Source: Terrimesophilobacter sp963702165 | GTDB taxonomy: Bacteria > Actinomycetota > Actinomycetes > Actinomycetales > Microbacteriaceae | Length of the DNA: 64,000 bases | Reading direction: 5' to 3' | Assembly (NCBI GenBank): GCA_963702165.1 | Contig: OY969722.1 | Location: 2,728,001 to 2,792,000 of the forward strand | Shown: positions 21,001-25,633 of the stretch, piece after piece | Numbering within the stretch: position 1 is the first letter of the stretch | Layout: each line of letters opens with the position of its first letter | Notes under the pieces: generated by a model | What the model saw: only the letters and a program-made list of their open reading frames with translations | What the model was told of the DNA's origin: nothing | Databases searched by the model: none | Made by a program: the position numbers and the translations under genes

Positions 21001-23743
21001 CAACGAGGTGCTGGTCGCATTCGGAACCAGCAACACGACGGCGAACAGCCGCTTCACGTTCACCGACATCGCCGCGGACGTCATCCGCATCCGTCACACG
21101 TCTACGGCGTCGGTCATCGACCTGGTCGTGCACTCCGACGTCGACGCGAACCTCTTCAGCAGGCAGGACCCGAGCGTCGTCTTCAACACGAGCGACGGCG
21201 TCGGCCACATCGACCTGCACACGAACGGGTTCATCATCGGCAGCGAGACGGTGGGCGACTACCTGGTCGGCACCATCACCTCGACGCGCTCGGATGTGAC
21301 GCTCACGGCCGGCGACACCGGCGCGTCGATCCTTGACGCAAGCGGCATCACCGACGGCACAGCACGTGTCACCGGCAACGTCATCACCCTTACCGCAGGC
21401 GGCACCGTCGGCCGGATCCAGCCCACCGGAACCCCGCTGGCGATCTGGTCGTCGCATTCAGCACCCGGGTGGCTAGCCGCGCTCGCACCCGACGGCGTCT
21501 ACGTCACACAGGTCGCCGGCGACCTGATCCTGAGCTCCGGCTTCGCGACCGCCGGAGACGTCGTGCTCACGGCGCTCGCCGGGTCCATCCTGAACCTGGT
21601 GAACAACGGCACCATTCGCATCGTCGGCGCCAACATCGACCTGTTCGCCTTCGGCGGCAGCATCGGCAGCGCCAGCGGTGACATCGTCATCGACACCGCG
21701 GTCGACGGACGCCTCTTCGCCACCAGCACGGGCACGACCGGCGCATCCGGTGTCTTCGTCACCGAGGCCGATGGTCCGCTCACGGTTCTGCTCGCCTCCT
21801 CGACCGACGGTCGGGTCAGGCTGACCGTGCCCTACGTGCCCGGACGCACCGATGCCGACATCACCCTGCTGCCGGCCGGCACCTCACTCGATGGATCGGT
21901 GACGGTGACCGAAGGCGGCGTGGTCGCGTTCGGCGATGTCGAACTGCGCCTGGGCAACGACCTGCTGGCGCCGCTGGGCACCCTCATCTCCGGGGCGGAT
22001 GTAGTCATCCGCACCGCGTACGGGCAGAGCATGGCCGCACCGGTCGGCACCAGCGCCTACTTCGGCGGCACCGTGCGGGCGCCGAGCATCCGGGTGTTCG
22101 GCGGCAACGGCGCGGACCTGGTGCAGTTCTTCGAGACCGTGATCGACGGCAACACCATGGTCTACGGCGGCCCCACCTCCACGGCGGTCGGTGCCGACGG
22201 CGACGATCGCGTCGAGATCACCCGGATCACGATCCTGCCCGGAACCCACCTCGGCGCCGCCGGCGACAGCTTCGACGGGCTGCCGGTGCGCAACGCCCTA
22301 AGTGTGGACGGCCAGAACGGCAACAACCACACCGAGGTCACCGTCTGGGGCGCCGCGGACCAGCACGCCCACGACACGCTGATCGAGGTCATCGGCTCTG
22401 GCACCGACCCGTACGCGATCAACACGCTCACCGTCAACGCGTCGGACGGCGACGACCTGGTGCTGCTCCGCGCGGTGAACTTCGTGCCGAACCGGCCGGA
22501 TGCCCGTCTTCCCTCGATGGTCTCGGTCGCCACCAGCACGACCACCGTCGAGCGCATCAGCTACGACCGCAGCGTCAACGGCAAGCTGACGGTGAACGGT
22601 CTCGACGGCGATGACACCTTCGCGCTCGATGACACCAGTTCGCCGCTGACCATCAACGGCGGAGCCGGCGACGACACCTTCCTCGTCGGACAGTTCTTCA
22701 CCACCGCGCGCACCGCACCCAACGTGGAAGAGCAGGACGCATTCTTCACCCGCACCACCGACCGCGGAGAGCTGAGCAACGGCATCAGCCGCCCGGCCGT
22801 GCTGTACGGCGGCGACGGCGATGACACCTTCATCGTGAGCTCGAACCGGTCGGAGCTGCGTCTGGAGGGTGGCGCAGGCAGCAACGACTTCCTCTTCATC
22901 ACCAGCACCGACCTGCCCGCAAGCGGGACGCCTGCGCCGCACCAGAACGGCTTCGTCTCGATCGATGCCGGCGCGCAGGGAACGCTCACCGTGGTCGCCG
23001 ACGGGTCGACGGTGGTGTTCGACGAGTACTGGTGGACGGTGGTCGGCGCCGGACTGAACCTCGACCTGTACGGGTTCACGACCGAGCCAGAGTTCGTGAA
23101 CTCGGTCACGCTGCGCACCCCGGTCGGTCTCGACGGTGAAGACGGAGCGGCGCTGGCTCGCCTGGCGCTGCCGCCGTACCCGTTCGTCGACCGCGGCGCG
23201 GGCGCATCCATCATCGTCACCGAGACCGGCGGCTGGACCATCGTGCATCCGGATGGCCCGCTGACCGACTCGTACACGATCCGCCTTGCCACGCCGTCGA
23301 CCCACCCGGTGTACATCACGATCACGTCGGCCTTCGGCGGTGGCGCTCCGTTCGCGGAGTTCTCCATCGACGGCGGCCTCACCTGGCACACGAGCATCGT
23401 GCTGGCGATCGCCGCCGGCGACGTCTCAGACCACCTCGTCATGGTGCGCTGGGCAGGCGGCCCCGGAGTCTCCATCGACGACCTTCCGGCTGACGCGCGA
23501 GTGGTGACGCTCAGCCACACGGTGAGCAGCGACGACCCGGCGTTCGACGGCGCCGACGTGCGCAACGTCTACGTCAACCTCATCAAGGGCGCCCAGGTCG
23601 AACCGGTGGTCCCGGCCGGGCCGAGTGGCCCGATGCTGCCTGTCACCGGCGCGGACGCGTCGCCGCTGCTGCTCGGTGGCCTGTTGCTGGCTCTCGGCGG
23701 GGTGCTGCTCCTGGTGTTCGCGGCTCGCCGCCGCTCGGCCTGA
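2..23743 (+). CDS. Giant LPXTG-anchored beta-repeat surface protein (5' end outside the window)
   Basis: The frame is open from base 2, so the N-terminus and signal peptide lie upstream; GTG at 17 is only the first start-like codon. About 7,910 residues are visible, extremely rich in A, G, T, V and S. Recurrent units of the type 'G-x-A-G-V-G-A-S-V-A-V' followed by 'T-x-A-x-I-G' and 'V-x-A-G-G-x-V-x-V-x-A' suggest a repetitive beta-solenoid. In order there are about nine tandem modules (to about 10.4 kb), degenerate repeats, an HG-type domain pair (12.2-12.8 kb), more repeats, a second HG-type cluster (17.7-18.8 kb), a less repetitive region with sparse Cys pairs, RTX-like GGDGDD repeats (22.2-22.9 kb), and LPVTG plus a hydrophobic helix and RRR tail. 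It is presumably secreted and linked to peptidoglycan by a sortase; no sortase gene is in the window. The architecture resembles the giant LEPR-XLL/haemagglutinin-repeat surface proteins. An adhesin or structural role is inference. No frameshift is seen in 23.7 kb. Confidence 0.9.
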   Translation: MSAGVVVTAADATVAAATTTTLGATSTSGAGGGQVSVAGSLALVLGDIETLAELAGSIQLSGDLTLTSTSATTAAARALAGDGAAGTSVGVGASVAVAIVDDATTAVVSDGAAVLGANHLTVTATATHTATTEARMGATGGKVAVTPAVATTRSTVATLARLGAGAATTLTGDLIVGATQTATSAATAGATAAGGTAAIGISLALTIADHGVVGALGRNVQAGTVSLTASSRSTSTANGTASAAGAPGEAAGGADGTGVDDKIRAEREHADTLAGSTGDAPATPSAATSAGGVNAAAAVGVVVTTVRAGAIIEPTVTAVTAAGAVVLASSTNTDAAGSADGSATGPSSVGIGAAVALVLADIANKASVPATVTITAASLRVAATVTVDGADSVSTIGASAASGAGGGKVSVAGSVAVAIVKQTTVADVFGTARVTGALDVLAASALAVTAAALPVGPGAAGGSVGVGAAFALALVDDMTAAAIRDNATVSAGTITVRAGSVSSSTATATLGAAGGGVGLAPAVATTLATVTTTATIGSGAPITASAVTIDAAQTASAGAIASAEASAGTAAIGLALALTIGKARSSASLGRNLTVGGNLTVTASGTSTAQATASASTSGTAAPSGGMTVDDQVAAERGHADTVADTVGASKSGASTTPAAATSDGAVGAAAAVGVVIGTATVSATIASGVVVSATGTVTVGAYSSANASSTASGSAGGDSSVAIGAGVAITLAEVTTVAAIASGAAVTAHDVVIEAGVPAAGTSNVSAAAISGAAGGVSIAGAVAIAVIDRSTRAQLAGAVTLTGGDLTITAASQLASTVSAKPAGAGAAGTGAVGIGASFALTILDEETLADLADAARVTGARDVSITAAATTAATTTATMGASSATVALSPAVAITLSTVSTIARVGAPAAAPLSVGRNLTVSAGQSASAASTADATATAGTAAVGIALGLTIANHTTSAVLARNVTAGGDLQLQATAVSNASSFGAASAAGAPAESPADSTPDAAGSTGVDAKVAAQRAHADGVAADQGLATSGSAKAPEAATSDGPVAVAAAIGVVISNVTAQAIIAPGVTAIVAGGTVTIATAANADAAGTADGSATNGGTAAIGAGVALTLSTVRNRAVVPATVTIDATNLTVRATAAPDAAADGTSTIAATASSGAAGGASVAGSVAIAIIDHETLASVLGRIVLRGGDLSIGATSALASTVRALPVGPGASGGSVGVGASVALTVLNALTRAAIGAGVVITGTRNVTLTATATSAAATEAVMGAAASSIAVAPAVAITRSTVTSESTIGTGALVATGAVSLSAGQNASATATAGAQASGAATAAVGIGLALTIAEHHAVATLSRNVDAGGAVLLSASNISSATATGSASAGGAAENDGSKPNVNDQVAGQRGFADRVAGDHGMGAPSAAETPKAETSDGSIAAAAAVAVVLSTVTAQTVIAPTVTLIRATGGVSLATSANADAQSTADGSATDGGTAAIGAGVALTLSTLRNHAVLPATVTVDSGGVTVSAIVAANGADQKSIVGAAASSGAAGGVSVAGSVAIAIVDHDTLASVLGPLTLRGGDLTVTGASALSVTVSSLPVGAGSSGTGSVGVGVAFALAIVDESTLATVGNGVLVSQAGNVSITAGSDTASSVEARMGAALAGSGGGVAVTPAIAIVLSTITTSARLGTGALVLGGSLTLTATQKASASAAAAAQATAGNAAVGIALGLAIAKHGASAVLERNVTAGADVTLRATSISSATASGSASAAGSAAETPDDSAPDAAGKTGVDKVVAAQRSHADSVAADSGLSGSGSEAAPAAETSGGAVAVAAAVGVVISTVRAETIITPGVTLIAAGGTVTLAASAKADAASSADGSATDGGTAAIGAGVAVTASRVLNSATVPATLTVRARDLTVSATVAADGTDTASIVAASAAAGAAGGVSVAGAVAIAVIDHDTLAGIFGRVELAGGDLRITAASAVTSIVKALPVGAGSAASGSVGIGAAFALTLLDDETHALIADGIVVTGARDVILAATAVTDATTEARMGAEAPSGVAVTPAIAITLSNVTTTARIGTGFLTATRDVSVSASQDASASSTAGAQATAGTAAVGIGLALTIAPHGATATLARNVTAGRDLTLTASSVSSAVANGAASAAGAPAEKPEDSTPDADGKTGVDKTVGAQRDYADSVAGANGVTGSGTSESPKAETSGGSVAVAAAIGIVISTVTVEAVLTNDVTLIVAGRSVILSSSANTDAASAADGSATDGGTAAIGAGVALTLSTVVNRSVLPVWVTVRAENLTLSALVAAKGADTTSTVSAKAASGAAGDVSVAGSVAIAVIDHDTLAAVYGTVELTGGDLTISAASSLESTVTALPVGAGSAASGSVGIGISFALNLVTDDVLALIDDGVSVTGARNISLSAAARTVAVTEARMGGASGAGGVAVTPAIAITLSNVTTRARIGTSPLGSAFPLIATGSITIAAAQDASASSTASAQATAGSAAVGIGLGLTIANHGATVTLERNLHAGADVTMRASSISAASAAGAASAAGAPESSGPGDPDVDAQVADQRGYADGVSNRHGGAGSGSAQSPSGSTSDGAVAVAAAIAVVISTVDARTVISSDVESITAGGTVTIATSANTDATSVADGSATDGDKAAIGAAVALTISNVDNHAIVPHTLTVTAGALTVSATVTVKGTDATSTVSAIASSGAAGGVAVAGSVAIAVVNQDTLAALYGTVLLSGGNALIESASSVHSTVKALPVKDGVTGSGSVGVGVSFALNLLTDDTLSLIDADAVLTGVGDLTLSATTRADAVTEARMGAAITGSGSAAVAPAIAVTVSTVTTSVRILKTTGVNLIDVAGSFSAIATQRTSSTAKANAEAEGAKSASVGVALALTLASHAVTSRTERNITAGGSIAFGSIGSSHNEASAEASASGAPGTDTNDSQTAPSSGGTVEDKLATQRTHADTTGKANGGKGVGNTSSNPSPASSDGKVTVAAAIALVIADVSAITELPAGLTLTAGGPVSLRSSQNVDGLSKADGSAVKAAKAGIGAGVALTLVTLVNRANLGDDTVVHSNGFSAEATMTDVDGDLTHTFSAIAESGAGSDKVGVAGSFAMNLVTAVTEAFIPTAATVTAGSGDLVLRAVNHRTDTATAKADASLGKNSTAGIGASVAINPILGNLTRAEIEDGADVSGGRNVTVEAISSDVVTTSVSAGSKGGVSVSPGVAVVIVEHTTIARIGTPGPRPFVATGSITVNAQHDGSTTTTGDATAAGGSVAIGAIIAVNVITITTTAQTLRNLTAGGAITISAGTRTSGSATAEASAEGTTPGGSGGSNSDEQAQNQVDGTPATAGKAPTLPSSKSQVDGANGQASSQGGQGSDGVGVGAAVTVNWMTIRTQATIPAGLTIIAGGTVGVLAENGTDATAKATGTALKAGSTNIGAAVALNVVDVLSRGSIGTGATITAGDTVTVTATTPSGERNDFIAWGVSAAGGNGQASVAGSVAVQVLTLRHEALVAENVSITTAGGLALSASNPMGLQTIAAAGGLTLSGTGVGAAIVVNVIDADTIARISSSAAAPTIINAGGAISLSAISGISALDVDVLPISVPAVTSVAIAAGVGGGTAGVGGAVIVDVVSITTHATVGDYAQVNQSTPTVPTQSLSLVAIDHSEFVELAGAAGLSSGSAGVGFSLALGIHNKDVRALIGNAVTADVGGSVTLRAGATESFTVIAAGAGAASTAGVTGSFIVLLVNQGANTGTRAIIGGSSAEPTTVRAGGNLMISASDLVGKSLLVAGGVAAGGTAGVGVSSVVFVRTGLVDAGINEYAVVWAKGPTGLAITATQALDLTSIAVAGAVGGTAAVAGSVSVAVHTNTTHARIDRGVTVNGANTGAAATQGVALAASDTTTTKGIAGQVALGGTAGVGAGTDVQVISKDTRAWIAPAAQLAANGNVTVDANSTENVTSMSAGGAVSGTVGVSVNAAVSVFTITTVASVGEECAAGTATTTACAGSRATIYAGGSARISALQQLTLDVIAGSLAGGGVAGVGAAAAVPVITKTTRAFIGDNSILAALGGGASGIWVHTGGFTVTPIDIRFTPVTAIQPGGLVLRLGYNHGFATGQRVLYDAGGGTAIGGLTDGATYFVQRVSDTEVRLSLTEGGPAIVLTATAGAGESHRLLATDRASVPHSSFPYFTPVGAVTGQYLTLPYNHGLSTGDAVIYSSGGGVAIGGLVDGGTYFVNVSASGIRFADSKCHATGDCGFQFISLNSATATGRAHSVVLQGAQPSPDPAETSGVRDVNVNLANDFRGVAITANSRDQIAGVGVSVAISGTAGVGVGGSVNVVDTVTTAFIGRIAQVTAGQPGSRGSVLVSAGHDESLLMVAAIAAGGIAGVGASAAVGIVNVTTDAELRTGATVAATADIIVGAAGSESIVAVAFTGAGGVAGVAGAVSVIALDVHTHATVAPRVTAHAGGSIVVDASDATSITIIAGGVGGGVVGVGLGVGVTTVTKDTQASIAVGSTVDALGADSVAGVLTGDFTAAGKFGTRTGFSGLAVQARSTQKVFGLAVAIGGGVVGVAGGVTTTILNVTTRAFIDSTAAAPTRINTASGLQPAQSVSVIAANASKTITVAGGVGGGVVGVAGGVDVGILAVTTQAFIGESARINAARDFTLGALASADVSTFGLSVGAGVVGAAGAVSVWSVGTPGNAGYSDGSSTADATQTGNGNALDEAGTQAAGAGGYQRILTGAAPNTGTKADAHMAPRLADASTAIANAAPGAGNIRSSFTATSLPRGTVSLIGTNTVITVGRDVEVSAEERNRYLGIAGAAAAGAVAIGGAVVIANLVSTVDAGVATGASITAGRHVTVTAETSEFTEGSAFAGQAGGVTLSGQIVVLNSNARQFAHINDGAVIPHAGGTVSVVAGADRTVAARAIGGSIAGVAAGAAMATASISGDTLATVGNVMIGGQAASGGLAVRAVSLLSAPVAVHSVAAGIVGGAMGAGGTATISGATAATFNGNATLTGGATIEATGRHTADVSTLGAVSGIYAVGANVATATISRSTTATATANSVIAAGGAVAVRADTRNAATAKSDGGGLGGTGFSAMTTTALITGATDAIAAGRLPATGSIAVSATGQNRAMAEALLLSVSLLAGGTGLRVRGQVDDLARIFARLGSPAAVVSAGDVLVTATTAGDGAGESIASAVATVGGGGAVSGGFYTAEALFEAPVTAELQGTVTAGGKVGARASSDRTANTALNAYSGAGLSVGVTLATAYITTSAATTARVWGGSITAGGALVATAASEQTATVVTDTVSVALAGANVVLPTARIQAETRSRVESPIRSVGAELGATSINHATVAADLVGVSGIGVRKIGAIAEITSSAATEALVLLSGAAFDAGAGDVTMTVSADNLVRARVNQASGGLVDIALIDVAATIDAMTRGSIAALRAVSRDLNVSVTADNTATTSVSLTSVGVGGGTGLTSRASLTGTADTIAELLLGSGGLTASGAVTAAADSTNSITATITLTSGSVIGGQTTEATATTRSLTSASIDGPILGSAGVSVTAESKTTATGNLSTRGGSLANVANVNAGARIYQEAATTARYGSGALVTSGGVTVSAKAIQATNVTTDSLSVGAAGVAGGQPTSRIDAPTTAEFAGRMTGGTALSVIADARNTAKVAAGSLSAGLVGVNTTAPLALISSTATITATVTATATVNSPNAEVTVRAVGANTASSGGGSVSGGAVSVANASPKARVENTTAARLLGDVRGATATSPGARTITVYAHSDDTADATLASDGGGVVQVDTGEARAEIASGVDLVLGRSGGVIVTTGAITLTAEQSPGATSAMRTAGGGVVRVGSNRASVDVRPTLSLTIAANSTVTAGGAITITATFNASAPNTPAPDYVFKTIDPALDRVTFTAAHGLSSGMSLIYSGGTGGGLTDGQTYNVIVVDDDTLLLGSEFEGAHVDPVANTITFGRTIAGDFVALYHNLSDGQIVTFYANGANVPGLVNGRQYRVAVVDDSTIRLYELTAPTTPLAIGVGNIDDATDTVNAGNGFSNGQIVVYIAPDAAGEFSSALVDIEADGSGLPRTVADATGFFAQDNDIIIIPGHGFVTGQQVYYSSGMGAALGGLTNGQLYWVIRIDANRIRLADSYCHAMGFTSGDECYNLVYSHDEPVLDGDGNPVLDGDGNPLTTPVYVREYIAQQWLALTPDTSLEGAEVTHKLFALNARPIEGLVDGGQYYVINRADGSFQLSHTLGGAAIALGVGGRDAAEPAGSFLAGPVDLGAASGTGRIVIDLTAPASGTQRLETISQFGSVPSGTRVTSTTVRSSGGGFVNVQRAETTTTVNETITVTVGAGSRITSGGNFTLTTDAFGYGSADSTNGGGGFVAIGASQSTATVVINTVVRVGAGAIIESKWNLQIESVTRGEVHAHSSARAGGLGSGVDARSRANLTANTTIDIDGSLIAEHLLGIRGYARPGGNISASANASGLGADSEANDCGGCGLFVNSNVTIDVAGNTTVLRGDELDILAVMGVDAKGNGATLGSYSYSRAKALGADSDATSNVQVRGGASVTIHAGVVLTAWERMRLAAGGTGLAISSVSDASCGCLGGDTDSRANIDYQTTSSVRTEPTVLVQTAHLYVDTFQTNPGWHRATHQSKGAFDGGSKSGGITNHGNRPIVWEADVILHDDNPQLYIAEDGTVLKKYGVNVSNGAGTYYNVGDVVPVGTVIHVDQITNNGGATADFTINLNGADGDRSITGTRGSFRLQNTFDFVRLYNWSSRSMVLNGIDVVNLDDLAATVSVRAYNQANQFRFTIREPIFTETRVEAINYSVPGNGTNNLTLAGTIYNPIGTTVVDNQHGNVLSRSGVLAIIANKVELTAIAGSIGQLGATRTPVQVRLVESMYGTAGALTTRQVSLLIDALDDVVLDLTISRRSIATGPLNWAINGLHAGGTIDLELGDTLIGTDRAPFGSYEIQADVYRAGDYAIHVVPTGRYSVYFHPNSALPAFSYNNEVLVAFGTSNTTANSRFTFTDIAADVIRIRHTSTASVIDLVVHSDVDANLFSRQDPSVVFNTSDGVGHIDLHTNGFIIGSETVGDYLVGTITSTRSDVTLTAGDTGASILDASGITDGTARVTGNVITLTAGGTVGRIQPTGTPLAIWSSHSAPGWLAALAPDGVYVTQVAGDLILSSGFATAGDVVLTALAGSILNLVNNGTIRIVGANIDLFAFGGSIGSASGDIVIDTAVDGRLFATSTGTTGASGVFVTEADGPLTVLLASSTDGRVRLTVPYVPGRTDADITLLPAGTSLDGSVTVTEGGVVAFGDVELRLGNDLLAPLGTLISGADVVIRTAYGQSMAAPVGTSAYFGGTVRAPSIRVFGGNGADLVQFFETVIDGNTMVYGGPTSTAVGADGDDRVEITRITILPGTHLGAAGDSFDGLPVRNALSVDGQNGNNHTEVTVWGAADQHAHDTLIEVIGSGTDPYAINTLTVNASDGDDLVLLRAVNFVPNRPDARLPSMVSVATSTTTVERISYDRSVNGKLTVNGLDGDDTFALDDTSSPLTINGGAGDDTFLVGQFFTTARTAPNVEEQDAFFTRTTDRGELSNGISRPAVLYGGDGDDTFIVSSNRSELRLEGGAGSNDFLFITSTDLPASGTPAPHQNGFVSIDAGAQGTLTVVADGSTVVFDEYWWTVVGAGLNLDLYGFTTEPEFVNSVTLRTPVGLDGEDGAALARLALPPYPFVDRGAGASIIVTETGGWTIVHPDGPLTDSYTIRLATPSTHPVYITITSAFGGGAPFAEFSIDGGLTWHTSIVLAIAAGDVSDHLVMVRWAGGPGVSIDDLPADARVVTLSHTVSSDDPAFDGADVRNVYVNLIKGAQVEPVVPAGPSGPMLPVTGADASPLLLGGLLLALGGVLLLVFAARRRSA
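50..10410 (+). repeat. Tandem protein-coding modules, about 1.15 kb each
   Basis: A landmark 'S-G-A-x-G-G-x-V-S-V-A-G-S' recurs near 50, 1186, 2291, 3458, 4588, 5755, 6910, 8075 and 9258, a spacing of 1,105-1,183 bases. Each module also carries an 'ALPVG', a 'TEARMGA', an 'RNVTAG', an acidic 'VD-x-x-V-A-x-Q-R' segment and a 'DGSATDGG' landmark in the same order. Copies 3 to 7 are the most alike and the ends are more divergent, as expected for arrays that expand and homogenise from the middle. Repeat number could vary between strains and could be mis-assembled. Confidence 0.85.
12240..12810 (+). other. Pair of HG-type domains inside the giant protein
   Basis: Two copies of a unit reading 'Y-N-H-G-(F/L)-(A/S)-T-G ... 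GGG-x-A-I-GGL-x-DG-x-T-Y-F-V' start near 12,260 and 12,550. The second ends in a Cys pair (KCHATGDCG). Such units recur in giant bacterial surface proteins. Their fold and ligand are not known to me. They interrupt the A/G-rich repeats and may be separate globular domains. Confidence 0.6.
17680..18780 (+). other. Cluster of HG-type domains inside the giant protein
   Basis: Four or five further, more divergent copies of the 'HG-x-x-(S/T)-G ... GGL-(T/V)-(D/N)-G-x-x-Y-x-V' unit are seen near 17,700, 17,880, 18,090, 18,270 and 18,600. One has a Cys pair near 18,420-18,460. A short tandem 'LDGDGNP' duplication near 18,490-18,540 looks like a calcium-loop-style insertion. Confidence 0.55.
22180..22910 (+). 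other. RTX-like calcium-binding repeat region of the giant protein
   Basis: Units of the form G-x-x-G-D-D-x-x-x-(L/I/V) occur as GADGDDRVEI, NASDGDDLVLL, NGLDGDDTFAL, NGGAGDDTFLV and GGDGDDTFIV, followed by a degenerate GGAGSNDFLF. These match the hemolysin-type (RTX) GGxGxDxUx consensus, which binds Ca2+ in a parallel beta-roll. They are spaced rather than contiguous. Calcium binding is inferred from the consensus only. Confidence 0.6.
23636..23740 (+). other. LPXTG cell-wall sorting signal
   Basis: LPVTG is encoded at 23636-23650, followed by a hydrophobic stretch of about 22 residues and a basic tail (AARRRSA) that ends at the stop codon. This is the canonical three-part sortase substrate signal, with cleavage expected between T and G. 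A Pro/Ala/Gly wall-spanning stretch (VEPVVPAGPSGP) precedes it. Confidence 0.92.
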
Positions 23744-23760
23744 TCGGCCACTTCCACCTT

Positions 23761-23822
23761 CCGATGACGTTTGTGCCACCCGAGGCCGAACGTTCGCCGT
23801 CGGATGGCACAAACGTCATCGG
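23761..23822. terminator. 62-bp near-perfect palindrome between convergent genes (family P1, copy 1)
   Basis: The outer 18-bp arms (23761-23778 and 23805-23822) are perfect inverse complements. The whole 62 bp is a palindrome with few mismatches around a GAACGTTC centre. It starts 17 bp after the stop of the giant gene and ends 2 bp before the stop of the facing response-regulator gene. It could fold in both transcripts as a bidirectional terminator. A second copy lies at 28446-28507. Confidence 0.65.
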
Positions 23823-23824
23823 AA

Positions 23825-24489
23825 CTAGGGCCGCGCCGGCACCCGCTTGGTCTGGTGCGCCCAGATCGCGATCTCGACCCGGTTGCGCGCCCCCAGCTTG
23901 GTCATCAGGCTCGTCAGGTGGGTCTTCACCGTGCTCAGGGTGATGAACAGCTCGGCGGCGATCTCGCTGTTGCTGAGGCCCTGCGCCACCTTCAGCGAGC
24001 ACCTGCTCCTCACGGTCGGTGAGCGGCTCGACCGGTTGTGGCAGCGGTCCGGCGGGAGCGGCACCGGCAAAGGCCTCGAGCAGGCGCACCGTGACGTTGG
24101 GGGCGATCAGCGCGTCGCCGCTGGCGGCGGCGCGCACCGCCTGGCCGAGCAGCGCCGATCCGGCGTCCTTCAGCAAGAACCCCTTGGCGCCCGCCCTGAG
24201 CGCCGAGTAGACGTATTCATCGAGATCGAACGTGGTGATGATCACCACGTTCATCGGGTTCTCCACGCCCGGCCCGGCAATGGCGCGAGTCGCCTCGATG
24301 CCGTCCTGGCCGGGCATCCGGATGTCGAACAGGCACACATCCGGTCGCAGGCTGCGCGCCAGTGCCACAGCCTCGTTCGCCGTCGGATGCCTCGCCCACC
24401 ACATCGATGTCGGGTTGCGCGTCGAGGATCATGCTGAGCCCGGTGCGCACCAGCTCCTGGTCGTCGGCGATGAGCACGCGGATTGTCAC
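23825..24489 (-). pseudogene. LuxR/NarL-type response regulator, reading frame broken twice
   Basis: A receiver domain and a C-terminal LuxR HTH are both present but in three frames. The N-terminus reads MTIRVLIADDQELVRTGLSM, with the acidic pocket in IADDQ. The middle frame has the phospho-acceptor Asp in LFDIRMPG and the conserved Lys in FLLKDAG. The third frame has the HTH (GLSNSEIAAELFITLSTVKT). One extra base near 24,380 and one near 23,990 explain the shifts. Removing both gives about 220 residues, the family norm. The GTG start at 24489 overlaps the kinase stop (GTGA). It would be the DNA-binding partner of the adjacent kinase. As read, the protein is not made intact; assembly error and real decay are both possible. 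Confidence 0.85.
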
Positions 24490-25633
24490 GGGGTCCATCC
24501 AACACGAGGGAGCACCGCTGTGACGACCCATCCGCCGCCCGGCGCGCGATTGGACTGGCACGTGCCGCCGAGCAGGGACGCTCGCTCAATCATCCCGGTG
24601 ATGCCGTAGCCGGGCGTTGTGGCGGGCGCCACCTCACCGTCATTGGTCACAGTCAGCCGCACCCCGCCCTCATCGGCGATCACTACGACGTCGATGATGG
24701 AGGCGTTCCTAGAGTGACGCCGCGCGTTCGTGACCGACTCCTGCGCCAGACGGTATACCGCAGCGGCGACGGTCGGCGGGATGCTCTGAACGTCACCCGA
24801 TGACCCGGACATCGACGCGCGGCGCCGCCTGATCTGTGCTCGCCAGTTGTTCGATGTCGACGAGGGTGCGTCCGGGCTCCAACTCTGGGGCCTGCGCCCT
24901 GCCGCAGAACGCGAACCATCGCGCGCATCTCGGCGAGGGTTCTGGATGCTTCAGCCTCGATCACGCTGAGGGCGTCCGACGCCGCATCCGGCTTCAGGGC
25001 GGCGGTGGCCAGTCCCGCCTGGGCGCGGATGGCAATCGCCGAAACATGGTGGGCGACCGTGTCGTGCAGGTCGCGGGCGAGCATCTCGCGTTCCATCAGC
25101 TTGGCGCGGTCGAGCTCACGCATCCGGGCACGCGCCCGGAATCGGAGGGCGACCCCGAGAGTGGCCACGATGGCGAAGAAGGCCGCCTCGCCGACGAGGT
25201 CGCCGAACGGCGTGCCTGCCAACGCGGAAAGGACCAGGTTGACGAGGACGAGGCCGCAGCCGAACAGCAGAGCGCGGCCATTCCCCCACCGGAAAAGTGC
25301 GTAGAGCGGGAAGACGATGAACGCGCTCGCGTAGAGGATGGAATTGTCGAGCAGCAGCGCAGCGACGGCCGTGGCGCCGATCGCGATCACCAGCATGAGC
25401 AGCGGCCGGGTCCGACGCCACAACAGGGTGGGAGCTGCGCCGACGACAACGATCGCCGCGACCAGAGGCTGGGTGAGGTCGGTGCGAAGCGTCGCCTCGA
25501 GCACCGCGCCCACCACGACAAGCGCCACAAGCACCCAGTCCCGCCACACGCGCCGCGGCGGTGGGGGAGCTGCGCCTGGCGCGTTCCACGCTGAGCGCAG
25601 GAGACCGGTCACATCCTCATGATAGGAGCGCAT
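24486..25633 (-). pseudogene. NarL-family sensor histidine kinase, reading frame broken twice
   Basis: About five hydrophobic segments are followed by a HisKA_3 dimerisation helix with the phospho-acceptor His in LARDLHDTVAHHVS, then an HATPase with N box (AQESVTNARRHS) and G box (GYGITGM). The frame moves near 24,890 (after MVRVLRQG) and near 24,805 (VIG to DVQS). Each shift is repaired by removing one base, giving about 381 residues. The ATG overlaps the stop of the DUF2306 gene (TGATG), and its own stop overlaps the regulator start, so the three genes were translationally coupled. The ligand is unknown. Confidence 0.82.

Noticed and set aside
2..23743. Programmed frameshifting or recoding as explanation for the split genes that follow
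   Set aside because: The interrupted genes lack a common slippery sequence, and a kinase, a regulator and an oxidoreductase would each need two or three events.
23643..24404. A stand-alone 253-residue regulator without HTH
   Set aside because: Its C-terminal third is nonsense composition, and the LuxR HTH is intact in the next frame; it is the middle part of the broken regulator gene.
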